64,000 nt of DNA from Paracoccaceae bacterium (GTDB taxonomy: Bacteria; Pseudomonadota; Alphaproteobacteria; Rhodobacterales; Rhodobacteraceae), in NCBI GenBank assembly GCA_947461435.1, contig CANHLE010000001.1, positions 97,233-161,232 on the forward strand, written 5' to 3'. Each line of letters begins with the position of its first letter. The stretch's first letter is position 1. A model generated the notes under the pieces. That model saw only the letters and a program-made list of their open reading frames with translations. It had not been told where the DNA came from and made no database searches. Both the position numbers and the translations under genes were made by a program. Positions 57,521 through 64,000 of this stretch are shown one piece after another.

Positions 57521-59020
57521 ATGCCAACGGGCAAATCAATCATCCAACTGGTAATCCTGGCCATGATCTGGGCGGGTGCTGCCCTTGCGCAAGACGGCGA
57601 GGTGGTCATCAAGCAATACGATGACGGATCGGTCTATGAAGGCACGTTCAAGGACGGGCGGCAGGATGGAACGGGCACCTATTCGCTGCCCAACGGTTAT
57701 GTCTACGAAGGCCAATGGGTGGACGGGCGCATTGAAGGGGAGGGTGTGGCAACCTATCCCAATGGCTCTGTCTATGAAGGGCTGTTCAAAGACGGCAAGC
57801 CGGAAGGCAAGGGCAAGATCGCATTTGGCGACGGCGGCACCTATGAAGGTGACTGGACGGGCGGTGCGATGACGGGTTCGGGTGTGGCCCGCTATGCCAA
57901 TGGGTCCGTTTATACGGGCAGCTTCAAGAACGGTTTGCATTCCGGCAAGGGGTTGTTCGAAGAACCCTCGGGATATCGGTACGATGGCGACTGGATCGAT
58001 GGACGCAAGGAAGGCAAAGGCAAGATAACCTATGCCGATGGCGCCACTTTCGAAGGCGCCTTCATGTCCAATCAACGCGAAGGCTTGGGCAAACTGACGA
58101 TGCCCGATGGCACCATCTATGATGGTTCGTGGAGCGGCGGGCAAATCAACGGAACCGGCACCCTGACGCAGCCCAACGGCGATGTTTATTCCGGCAGTTT
58201 CAAAGATGGCACCCGCGACGGTACGGGAAAGACGACCTACAAGAATGCCGACACCTATGAGGGCGGCTTCAAGGCCGACAAACGTGAGGGGGAAGGGCTG
58301 TTTCAAGCCAAGGATGGCACAAGCTATCAGGGGTCGTGGAAAGCCGGAAAGATGGAGGGCAAAGGTCGTCTGACCTATGCCGACGGATCCACCTATGAAG
58401 GTCTGTTCGCCGCCGATCTTCCGCAAGGACAGGGAAAGATTACCTATCCCGACGGGTCAACCTATGAAGGATCATGGGTAAAGGGCGCAATCGAAGGGAA
58501 GGGCCGGGCTGTCTATCCTGCTGGTCTGGTTTACGAAGGGATGTTCAAATCTGCAAAGCCAGACGGGATGGGGATCATGACCTATCCTGATGGGTACCGC
58601 TACGAAGGCGCGTGGAAAGCCGGCAACCGCGAAGGGCAGGGGGTTGCCACCTATCCTGATGGTACGATCTTCAACGGCAGTTTCGTGGCCGGCATGCGCG
58701 AAGGCCGAGGATCCATGACCGAGCCGGGTGGATTTTCCTATGAAGGGGACTGGAAAGCTGGCGAGATGGAGGGGATGGGCATTGCAACCTACCCTTCTGG
58801 CGACGTCTATGAAGGGGCTTTCTTGAAGGGCAAACGCCATGGACCGGGCAAGTTGACGTACAAAGGGGGCGAGATCAGCGAAGGCCTTTGGGAAAACGGA
58901 ATTCTTCGCGCGCCGTTGCCGCAATCAGCGGCGCCGCCTGCGGAAGGCACCGCTTCCCCGCCGGCGGACGGCACGGCCCCGATCGCAGATCCTGCCCCTG
59001 CAACGGGCAGTGGCGGTTAG
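57521..59020 (+). CDS. Exported MORN-repeat protein
   Basis: This 499-residue protein has a signal peptide (MPTGKSIIQLVILAMIWAGA) and then about 18 tandem 23-residue MORN repeats of the form YEGxFKDGxxxGxGxxTYPDGxx, running without gaps from about residue 38 to 460. A Pro/Ala-rich tail ends the protein. MORN repeats make an elongated beta sheet. In eukaryotes they bind phospholipids, and in bacteria their role is mostly unknown. No catalytic domain is attached, so it may be a scaffold or binding protein in the periplasm or at the surface. The start is the ATG at 57521. Confidence 0.9.
   Translation: MPTGKSIIQLVILAMIWAGAALAQDGEVVIKQYDDGSVYEGTFKDGRQDGTGTYSLPNGYVYEGQWVDGRIEGEGVATYPNGSVYEGLFKDGKPEGKGKIAFGDGGTYEGDWTGGAMTGSGVARYANGSVYTGSFKNGLHSGKGLFEEPSGYRYDGDWIDGRKEGKGKITYADGATFEGAFMSNQREGLGKLTMPDGTIYDGSWSGGQINGTGTLTQPNGDVYSGSFKDGTRDGTGKTTYKNADTYEGGFKADKREGEGLFQAKDGTSYQGSWKAGKMEGKGRLTYADGSTYEGLFAADLPQGQGKITYPDGSTYEGSWVKGAIEGKGRAVYPAGLVYEGMFKSAKPDGMGIMTYPDGYRYEGAWKAGNREGQGVATYPDGTIFNGSFVAGMREGRGSMTEPGGFSYEGDWKAGEMEGMGIATYPSGDVYEGAFLKGKRHGPGKLTYKGGEISEGLWENGILRAPLPQSAAPPAEGTASPPADGTAPIADPAPATGSGG
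57630..58910 (+). repeat. Tandem 69-bp MORN-coding repeats
   Basis: The coding DNA is an uninterrupted run of about 18 units of 69 bp. Units are diverged at DNA level but keep period and reading frame exactly, and the protein consensus (Tyr-Glu-Gly start, Gly-x-Gly middle, Pro-Asp-Gly end) is seen in nearly every unit. Confidence 0.85.
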
Positions 59021-59023
59021 CGC

Positions 59024-59434
59024 CTATTCCCACCAAGGATCAATTTCGGCAATTTCTTCGTCTGACCATCCAAAATGATGCGCCAGTTCGTGAACCATCA
59101 CATGACCGACCAACTGGCGCAGGCTGACGTCGCCGCGTTCTATCCATTCTTCCAGAATCGCGCGGCGGAACAGCCAAATCATGTCGGGTTGCAGGGGCTG
59201 ATCCATCAGGCTTTTTTCCGTCAGGGGAACTCCCTGATACATCCCGGTCAGATCAAACGCGCTGTCGCAGCCTAGATCTTCCAAAACCTCATCCGTGGCC
59301 ACATCATCCACACGGATCACCAAATCGCGCGCCGCCGTGCCAAACGGCTCGGGCAAGGTCTCGACAGCTTCAATGGCAAACGCTTCGATCTGGGCGAGGC
59401 TGGGGGCAAGTCCGCTGGGGTCATAATCCATCAT
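59024..59434 (-). CDS. Metallopeptidase family protein (minimal zincin)
   Basis: This 136-residue protein is of the small bacterial zincin-like family (formerly DUF1025). The zinc motif is HELAHHFGWSDEEI near the C-terminus (HExxH with a third ligand region GxSDEE), preceded by IWLFRRAILEEW. There is no signal peptide. Function in the family is poorly known. Two adjacent ATG codons mark the start (59434 or 59431). It ends 3 bp from the MORN gene, convergent. Confidence 0.87.
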   Translation of the reverse strand: MMDYDPSGLAPSLAQIEAFAIEAVETLPEPFGTAARDLVIRVDDVATDEVLEDLGCDSAFDLTGMYQGVPLTEKSLMDQPLQPDMIWLFRRAILEEWIERGDVSLRQLVGHVMVHELAHHFGWSDEEIAEIDPWWE

Positions 59435-59556
59435 GAAACCGAATTAGGCATTGGTAGCCGCGCGCGCAACCCTGCCGCTGAGGACGGCAGATCTGTTTTT
59501 GAACGATGAAATCTGATAGGATGGGAACCTATAGGACCGTGACGATCGAGGGTGAC

Positions 59557-59988
59557 GTGGCAAAGTACGATCAAAAGACCAAGGCAATGACGCTTTCAGT
59601 CGACGATTTCATTGCGTCCTTGGACAGCCCCGAACGTCAGGCTGAGGCAAAAGAGCTTGTGAAGATTTTCGCGGCCGCAACTGGCTATCCCGCCAAGATC
59701 TACACGGGCGGGATGATCGGTTTTGGCCACTATGCCTATACCTATAACAGCGGACATTCCGGCACAGCCATGGCAACAGGCTTTGCCCCGCGAAAAGCTG
59801 ATATTTCCTTGTATGGCCTGCGAGGCGAGGGGACTTCGGCGCTTTTGGGTCGGCTTGGCAAACACCGCCAAGGACAGGCCTGCGTTTATGCCAAACGGTT
59901 GAGCGATCTGGATCATACGGTTTTATCACAGCTGATCGTCGCAGGTTTGACCCACCTCAAATCCCGATATCCCGTCACGCCGGATTAG
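59557..59988 (+). CDS. DUF1801 (YdhG-like) domain protein
   Basis: This protein of about 143 residues has the DUF1801 pattern: SVDDFIASLDSPERQAEAKELVKIFAAATG, then IGFGHYAYTYNSG and FAPRKADISLYG, ending with CVYAKRLSDLD. The fold is known from structural genomics but the function is not. I chose a GTG start at 59557 with GAGGG 4 nt upstream. ATG codons at 59506 and 59521 would add 12-17 residues before the domain and have weaker ribosome sites. Confidence 0.8.
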   Translation: MAKYDQKTKAMTLSVDDFIASLDSPERQAEAKELVKIFAAATGYPAKIYTGGMIGFGHYAYTYNSGHSGTAMATGFAPRKADISLYGLRGEGTSALLGRLGKHRQGQACVYAKRLSDLDHTVLSQLIVAGLTHLKSRYPVTPD

Positions 59989-60194
59989 GAAAAAAGGTAG
60001 CGGCGATCCAACGTTCAAGGCGCTTTATCCCCGCCGAACCAAGGCGCAAAGTTTCGGCACCTGAACTTTGTGATCTAGACCGTTTTGGTTCGGTCCAGAT
60101 CTGGAAGCCCCTTTGGCAATTGCGGCTTCCCTTCCGGAAACTGGACAAATCTGCCCACCTGTGACATCAGGCCCTTCTTGCAGGAGCCGCCCCC

Positions 60195-61517
60195 ATGACC
60201 ACCACCCGTTTTGCCCCGTCGCCCACAGGTTACATCCACGTCGGAAACCTGCGGACCGCCTTGATGAACTACCTGATTGCCCGCAAATCTGGCGGCACCT
60301 TCATATTGCGGCTGGATGACACAGACCAGGAACGCTCCAAGCAGGAATACATCGACGGTTTGTTCCAGGATCTGGAATGGCTTGGCCTTTACTGGGACCG
60401 GGTCGAGCAGCAATCCAAACGCATGGACCGCTATGCAGAAGCGGCCGATCAGTTGCGGGCGGCTGGTCGGTTCTATGAATGCTTCGAAAGCCCGGTAGAG
60501 CTGGATTTGAAGCGCAAAAAGCAGCTGAACATGCACAAACCCCCGGTCTATGACCGCGCGGCATTGCTTTTGACACCGGATGAGAAAACCCGTCTTCGCG
60601 CCGAGGGCCGCGAGGGGTATTGGCGGTTCCAACTTGAACAAGAGCGCATTGAATGGCCCGATGGCATTCTGGGTGACATTTCGATCGATGCGGCATCGGT
60701 CTCTGATCCTGTTTTGATCCGTGCCGATGGTCAGGTCCTGTACACCTTTGCCTCGTCTGTAGATGACGTCGATATGGGGGTGACCTTTATCGTGCGCGGC
60801 GCCGATCATGTGACGAATACGGCAACGCAAATCCAGATCATGAAGGCGCTGGGCGGAACGCCCCCGAATTTCGCACACCACTCGCTTCTGACCGGCACCG
60901 AAGATGAAAAACTGTCAAAGCGGTTGGGCGCGCTGTCCTTGCGCGACTTGCGGGCAAGCGGGGTGGAACCGATGGCCCTTTTGTCCATGTTGGCGCGTCT
61001 GGGGTCTTCCAAGCCGATTGAATTGGCAGGCTCGATGCAGGATCTGATCGATGGCTTTGATGTGGGCACTTTTGGGGCGGCGCCAACAAAGTTTGATCCA
61101 GAAGATCTGTTCCCCCTGACACGCCAGTATGTTCAGGGTCTGTCCTTTGACAGCGTTCATGCCCGCATCGCCGCCTTGGGCGTGCCATCGGACAAGGCCG
61201 AATTGTTCTGGTCTGTGGCCAAGGGAAACATCACCATTCTTGCTGATCTGGAAGGCTGGTGGGCACTGTTCCGTGATGGCGCAGAGCCGTTGATTGACGA
61301 GGCCGACCGTGCTTTTGTGGCCCAAGCCTTGACGCTTTTGCCTACAAAACCTTGGACCACGTCCACCTGGGGCCAATGGACAAGCGCAGTAAAAGACGCC
61401 ACAGGCCGCAAGGGAAAAGACCTGTTCCGTCCGTTGCGCCGCGCCCTGACGGGCCGGGATGCAGGGCCGGAAATGGCAGATGTCATGCCCCTTTTGCAGG
61501 TCGTGCGCGGCGAGTAA
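60195..61517 (+). CDS. gltX: Glutamyl-tRNA synthetase
   Basis: This 440-residue class I aminoacyl-tRNA synthetase has the HIGH-type motif as H15-V-G-N18 (GYIHVGN), KLSKR at 239-243, and DDTDQERSK. It is the shorter alphaproteobacterial type, of which these organisms often carry two paralogues (one may charge tRNA-Gln). It stands alone; a 7-bp stem GGAAGCC/GGCTTCC (60103-60130) lies in its upstream gap. Confidence 0.94.
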   Translation: MTTTRFAPSPTGYIHVGNLRTALMNYLIARKSGGTFILRLDDTDQERSKQEYIDGLFQDLEWLGLYWDRVEQQSKRMDRYAEAADQLRAAGRFYECFESPVELDLKRKKQLNMHKPPVYDRAALLLTPDEKTRLRAEGREGYWRFQLEQERIEWPDGILGDISIDAASVSDPVLIRADGQVLYTFASSVDDVDMGVTFIVRGADHVTNTATQIQIMKALGGTPPNFAHHSLLTGTEDEKLSKRLGALSLRDLRASGVEPMALLSMLARLGSSKPIELAGSMQDLIDGFDVGTFGAAPTKFDPEDLFPLTRQYVQGLSFDSVHARIAALGVPSDKAELFWSVAKGNITILADLEGWWALFRDGAEPLIDEADRAFVAQALTLLPTKPWTTSTWGQWTSAVKDATGRKGKDLFRPLRRALTGRDAGPEMADVMPLLQVVRGE

Positions 61518-61602
61518 ACTGTGCGGTTGCAACTTAAAGTGCGTATCGGCCCTCTTTTGGCTTGCAGAATCCGACCCAATCAGACTAGTTTCCGACCATC
61601 AG

Positions 61603-61776
61603 TTCGGGAGAATCCGGGGCGCTCTTGACGAGCTTCTCGGTGCCGAAGGAGCAACCGCCCCGGTAAACTCTCAGGCCCAAGGACCGTTCTGATACACAGA
61701 CTCTGGAGAGTGGCACGCAAGTGCCCGCCGAAGGGATAATGATCTCAGGCGCGTCTTTGGACGCAAAGACAGAGGG
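61603..61776 (+). ncRNA. Tandem glycine riboswitch
   Basis: Two glycine (gcvT-type) aptamers stand in series. Aptamer 1 (about 61603-61686) has GCCGAAGGAGCAA at 61642-61654 and CTCTCAGGC, then AAGGACCG. Aptamer 2 (about 61699-61776) has GGAGAG, GCCGAAGGGATAA at 61727-61739 and TCTCAGGC. The pair lies directly upstream of gcvT and should switch the glycine-cleavage operon on when glycine is high. Confidence 0.95.
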
Positions 61777-61811
61777 GGCACCGAGGGCAGGGGAACTGCC
61801 TGCGCGGTGCC
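61777..61811 (+). promoter_or_regulatory. Riboswitch expression-platform hairpin
   Basis: Outer stem GGCACCG (61777-61783) with CGGTGCC (61805-61811) and inner stem GGCAG/CTGCC (61786-61790, 61796-61800) form a stable hairpin. It has no long U-tract (GTTCTGATCTT follows) and ends 9 bases before the first possible gcvT start, so it may act at translation as well as termination. Confidence 0.7.
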
Positions 61812-61820
61812 GTTCTGATC

Positions 61821-62960
61821 TTGGATCGGCGGAAATTGGGGGCGGCCTTGGCCGATCAGATTGAACGATTGGGTCTAAACGATCTGCATGAGTCTCTTGG
61901 GGCCAAAATGGTGCCCTTCGCAGGCTATTTGATGCCCATCCAATACGCGGCCGGGGTCATGAAAGAACATCTGCATACCCGGTCCGCGGCAGGCCTGTTT
62001 GATGTCAGCCACATGGGTCAGGTTGTTTTGCGTCCAAAGGCTGGAATGGAAGCGCTGTGTTTGGCGCTTGAGGCATTGATGCCGGTGGATGTTCTAGGCT
62101 TGGCTGCAGGACGTCAGCGCTATGGTCTTTTCACCAACGAGACGGGTGGGATCCTTGATGATCTGATGTTCGCCAATCGCGAAGATCATCTTTTTCTGGT
62201 GGTCAATGCGGCATGCAAACAGGCCGACGTGGCTCATTTGCGTTTGCATTTGAGCCATGTGTCACAGATCGAATTCATTCAGGATCGGGCCCTTCTGGCC
62301 TTGCAAGGTCCCAAGGCCGAAATGGTTTTGGAACGATTGATCCCTCAGGTTCGAACCTTGCGCTTTATGGATGTGGGCGTGTTCGGCGAGGCTTGGGTCA
62401 GCCGTTCAGGCTATACCGGGGAAGATGGTTTTGAAATTTCGCTTCCCCAAAGCCGTGCATCGTATTGGGCGGAACAGCTGATTCAAGCGCCCGAGGTTTT
62501 GCCCATAGGTCTTGGTGCGCGCGACAGCCTGCGGCTGGAGGCGGGCCTGTGTCTTTATGGTCATGATCTGACAGAGCATACCTCGCCCGTCGAAGCGGGC
62601 CTGAGCTGGGCCCTGCAAAAGTCGCGCCGCGAGGGGGGGGCTCGCCCGGCCGGATTTCCCGGGCACGAGCGTATTTTGAACGAAATTACCCGGGGGCCAG
62701 AGCGGATGAGGGTGGGCCTGCGTCCCGAAGGGCGTGCGCCGATGCGCGAGGGAACTTTGCTGTTCCACCCCGATGGCACCCCTTTGGGCGAGGTAACCTC
62801 TGGCGGATTCGGCCCGTCCGAGGGTGCCCCCCTTGCCATGGGCTATGTTCCGGTCGCTTTTTCGGCACCCGGCACGCTTTTGATGGGTGAAGTCAGGGGC
62901 AAGCATTTGCCCGTGGCCGTCGCCCCCCTACCGTTTCACCCCACCCATTACAAACGATAA
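61821..62960 (+). CDS. gcvT: Glycine cleavage system aminomethyltransferase (T-protein)
   Basis: This protein of up to 379 residues transfers the methylene group from H-protein-bound aminomethyl to tetrahydrofolate, releasing ammonia. It has LGAKMVPFAGYLMPIQY, MKEHLHTRSAAGLFDVSHMGQV, SRSGYTGEDGFEI and GLGARDSLRLEAGLCLYG with the catalytic Asp in the last. No ATG precedes the conserved start; the first in-frame start is TTG at 61821, others are TTG at 61836 and 61869. The 61869 codon gives MGLNDLHESLG, the usual family length. It is followed 10 bp later by gcvH. Confidence 0.94.
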   Translation: MDRRKLGAALADQIERLGLNDLHESLGAKMVPFAGYLMPIQYAAGVMKEHLHTRSAAGLFDVSHMGQVVLRPKAGMEALCLALEALMPVDVLGLAAGRQRYGLFTNETGGILDDLMFANREDHLFLVVNAACKQADVAHLRLHLSHVSQIEFIQDRALLALQGPKAEMVLERLIPQVRTLRFMDVGVFGEAWVSRSGYTGEDGFEISLPQSRASYWAEQLIQAPEVLPIGLGARDSLRLEAGLCLYGHDLTEHTSPVEAGLSWALQKSRREGGARPAGFPGHERILNEITRGPERMRVGLRPEGRAPMREGTLLFHPDGTPLGEVTSGGFGPSEGAPLAMGYVPVAFSAPGTLLMGEVRGKHLPVAVAPLPFHPTHYKR

Positions 62961-62970
62961 GGAGACAAAG

Positions 62971-63330
62971 ATGAAGTACACAAAAGACCATGAATGGCTG
63001 CGTGTCGAAGGCGATCTGGTGGTGGTCGGCATCACCGAACATGCGGCCACGGCACTGGGTGATGTTGTGTTCGTGGAACTGCCCGAAGTGGAAACCATGG
63101 TGGCCGAGGGCGACGAAATCTGCGTGATCGAAAGCGTCAAGGCGGCGTCGGATATTCTGGCCCCGGTCGATGGTGAAATCGTCGAGATCAACGACAAGCT
63201 GGTGGACAATCCCGGTCTTGTGAACACCGATCCGACAGGGGCTGCCTGGTTTTTCAAACTTCGTCTGGATGATCTGGCCGTGCTGGACGCGTTCATGGAC
63301 GAGGATGAGTACGCCGACATGATCGGCTGA
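62971..63330 (+). CDS. gcvH: Glycine cleavage system H protein
   Basis: This 119-residue lipoyl-carrier protein has the lipoylation site Lys57 in VIESVKAASDI, preceded by the FVELPEVETMV segment, and ends EDEYADMIG. It shuttles the aminomethyl group between P, T and L proteins. A clear AAGGAGA lies before the ATG at 62971. The longer open frame upstream overlaps gcvT and is not used. Confidence 0.97.
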   Translation: MKYTKDHEWLRVEGDLVVVGITEHAATALGDVVFVELPEVETMVAEGDEICVIESVKAASDILAPVDGEIVEINDKLVDNPGLVNTDPTGAAWFFKLRLDDLAVLDAFMDEDEYADMIG

Positions 63331-63431
63331 TCTGGCCCGTGCCTTGATGGCCTTCGTCCTGCGGCCGACGGCTTTTGGTGCGACCTTCTGGGCGGTTTGG
63401 CCCGGTGATCACTTCTGCAAAGGGCAATTCG

Positions 63432-64000
63432 ATGACGTTTACACCAACCTCTTACGATCCATATGATTTTGCAAACCGCCGCCACATCGGTCCTTCCCCG
63501 GACGAAATGGCGCAGATGCTTGATGTCATCGGCGTGGCCTCGTTGGATGCGCTGATAGACCAAACGGTTCCCTCTGCGATCCGGCAATCCATCCCTTTGG
63601 GCTGGGCCCCCCTGTCGGAGCACGAGTTTCTGGCGCGCATGCGCAAAGTCGCGGCACGCAACGTTGTGATGACCAGCCTGATCGGGCAAGGCTATTACGG
63701 AACAGTCACGCCGCCGGCAATCCAGCGCAATATCCTTGAAAATCCGGCTTGGTATACCGCCTACACCCCCTATCAGCCCGAGATTGCCCAAGGCCGACTT
63801 GAAGCGTTGTTGAACTTTCAAACCATGGTCGCCGATTTGACGGGCATGGACATAGCCAATGCCAGTCTGCTCGACGAGGCGACGGCCGCAGCCGAAGCCA
63901 TGACGATGGCCGAGCGTGTGACCAAGTCCAAGGCGCGGACTTTTTTCGTGGATGAGAATTGTCATCCCCAAACAATTGGCGTGATTCAGACACGGGCCCA
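63432..64000 (+). CDS. gcvP: Glycine dehydrogenase (decarboxylating), P-protein, N-terminal part
   Basis: The gene opens [20 protein letters not shown] and runs off the window end with 189 complete codons. Signatures present are [62 protein letters not shown]. It is the PLP-dependent P-protein of the glycine cleavage system, third gene of the riboswitch operon, 101 bp after gcvH. The C-terminal half and its PLP lysine are outside the window. Confidence 0.95.
   Translation, partial: MTFTPTSYDPYDFANRRHIGPSPDEMAQMLDVIGVASLDALIDQTVPSAIRQSIPLGWAPLSEHEFLARMRKVAARNVVMTSLIGQGYYGTVTPPAIQRNILENPAWYTAYTPYQPEIAQGRLEALLNFQTMVADLTGMDIANASLLDEATAAAEAMTMAERVTKSKARTFFVDENCHPQTIGVIQTRA

Noticed and set aside
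60075..60194. Hairpins upstream of gltX as a possible tRNA or riboswitch
   Set aside because: Only simple stems (GGAAGCC/GGCTTCC and an imperfect CTAGACCG/CGGTCCAG); no cloverleaf, TPsiC motif or known aptamer core.

Overview
The window looks like chromosomal DNA of a high-GC alphaproteobacterium, most likely Rhodobacterales/Rhodobacteraceae. The evidence is the gene repertoire: an mreB-mreC-mreD-mrdA-mrdB shape cluster, gcvT-gcvH-gcvP behind a tandem glycine riboswitch, an MttB-superfamily methyltransferase, Dpp-type peptide transport and glutamine-synthetase-like amine ligases. Genes are densely packed and often overlap by 4 bp. One block (about 41.2-49.3 kb) is visibly more AT-rich and contains insertion-sequence remnants, so it was probably acquired horizontally.

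Layout. 1-12.7 kb: the 3' end of an mttB-like gene, a beta-lactamase-fold hydrolase, a proline iminopeptidase, two M19 dipeptidases flanking a complete five-gene peptide ABC transporter, then an SDR oxidoreductase, a Rieske oxygenase with a glutamate bridge, and a CbiX-like chelatase. 12.7-19 kb (minus strand): a TetR-led operon with an AruH-like transaminase, an AruI-like ThDP enzyme, a class III aminotransferase and a PuuA-like ligase, which suggests arginine/polyamine catabolism. 19-22.1 kb: a cation efflux protein, an SH3 protein, a 2-hydroxyacid dehydrogenase and a small exported protein. 22.2-29.3 kb: an operon of N-formylglutamate amidohydrolase-like enzyme, glutamine-synthetase-like ligase, aldehyde dehydrogenase, Fe-alcohol dehydrogenase and FAD amino-acid oxidase, with a divergent RpiR regulator. 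I read it as a gamma-glutamyl-shielded amino-alcohol or amine pathway. 29.3-37.5 kb: a DMT transporter, a GhrA-like reductase, a DUF1345 protein and the rod-shape operon. 37.6-52.1 kb: a surface polysaccharide locus (RgpF-type glycosyltransferase, epimerase/reductase, IS3 debris, gmd, a large glycosyltransferase, a methyltransferase, a sulfotransferase, manC, manB). 52.1-64 kb: leuA with a leucine-rich leader peptide, an exported protein, a PfkB kinase, nadE, an exported MORN-repeat protein, a small zincin, a DUF1801 protein, gltX, and the glycine-riboswitch gcvTHP operon, which runs off the end.

The strongest candidates for a less-described system are the FGase-GS-ALDH-ADH-FAD oxidase operon and the leuA leader RNA. 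No tRNA, rRNA, CRISPR array or intact mobile element was seen. All assignments come from reading the sequence and remembering families; no database search was run.
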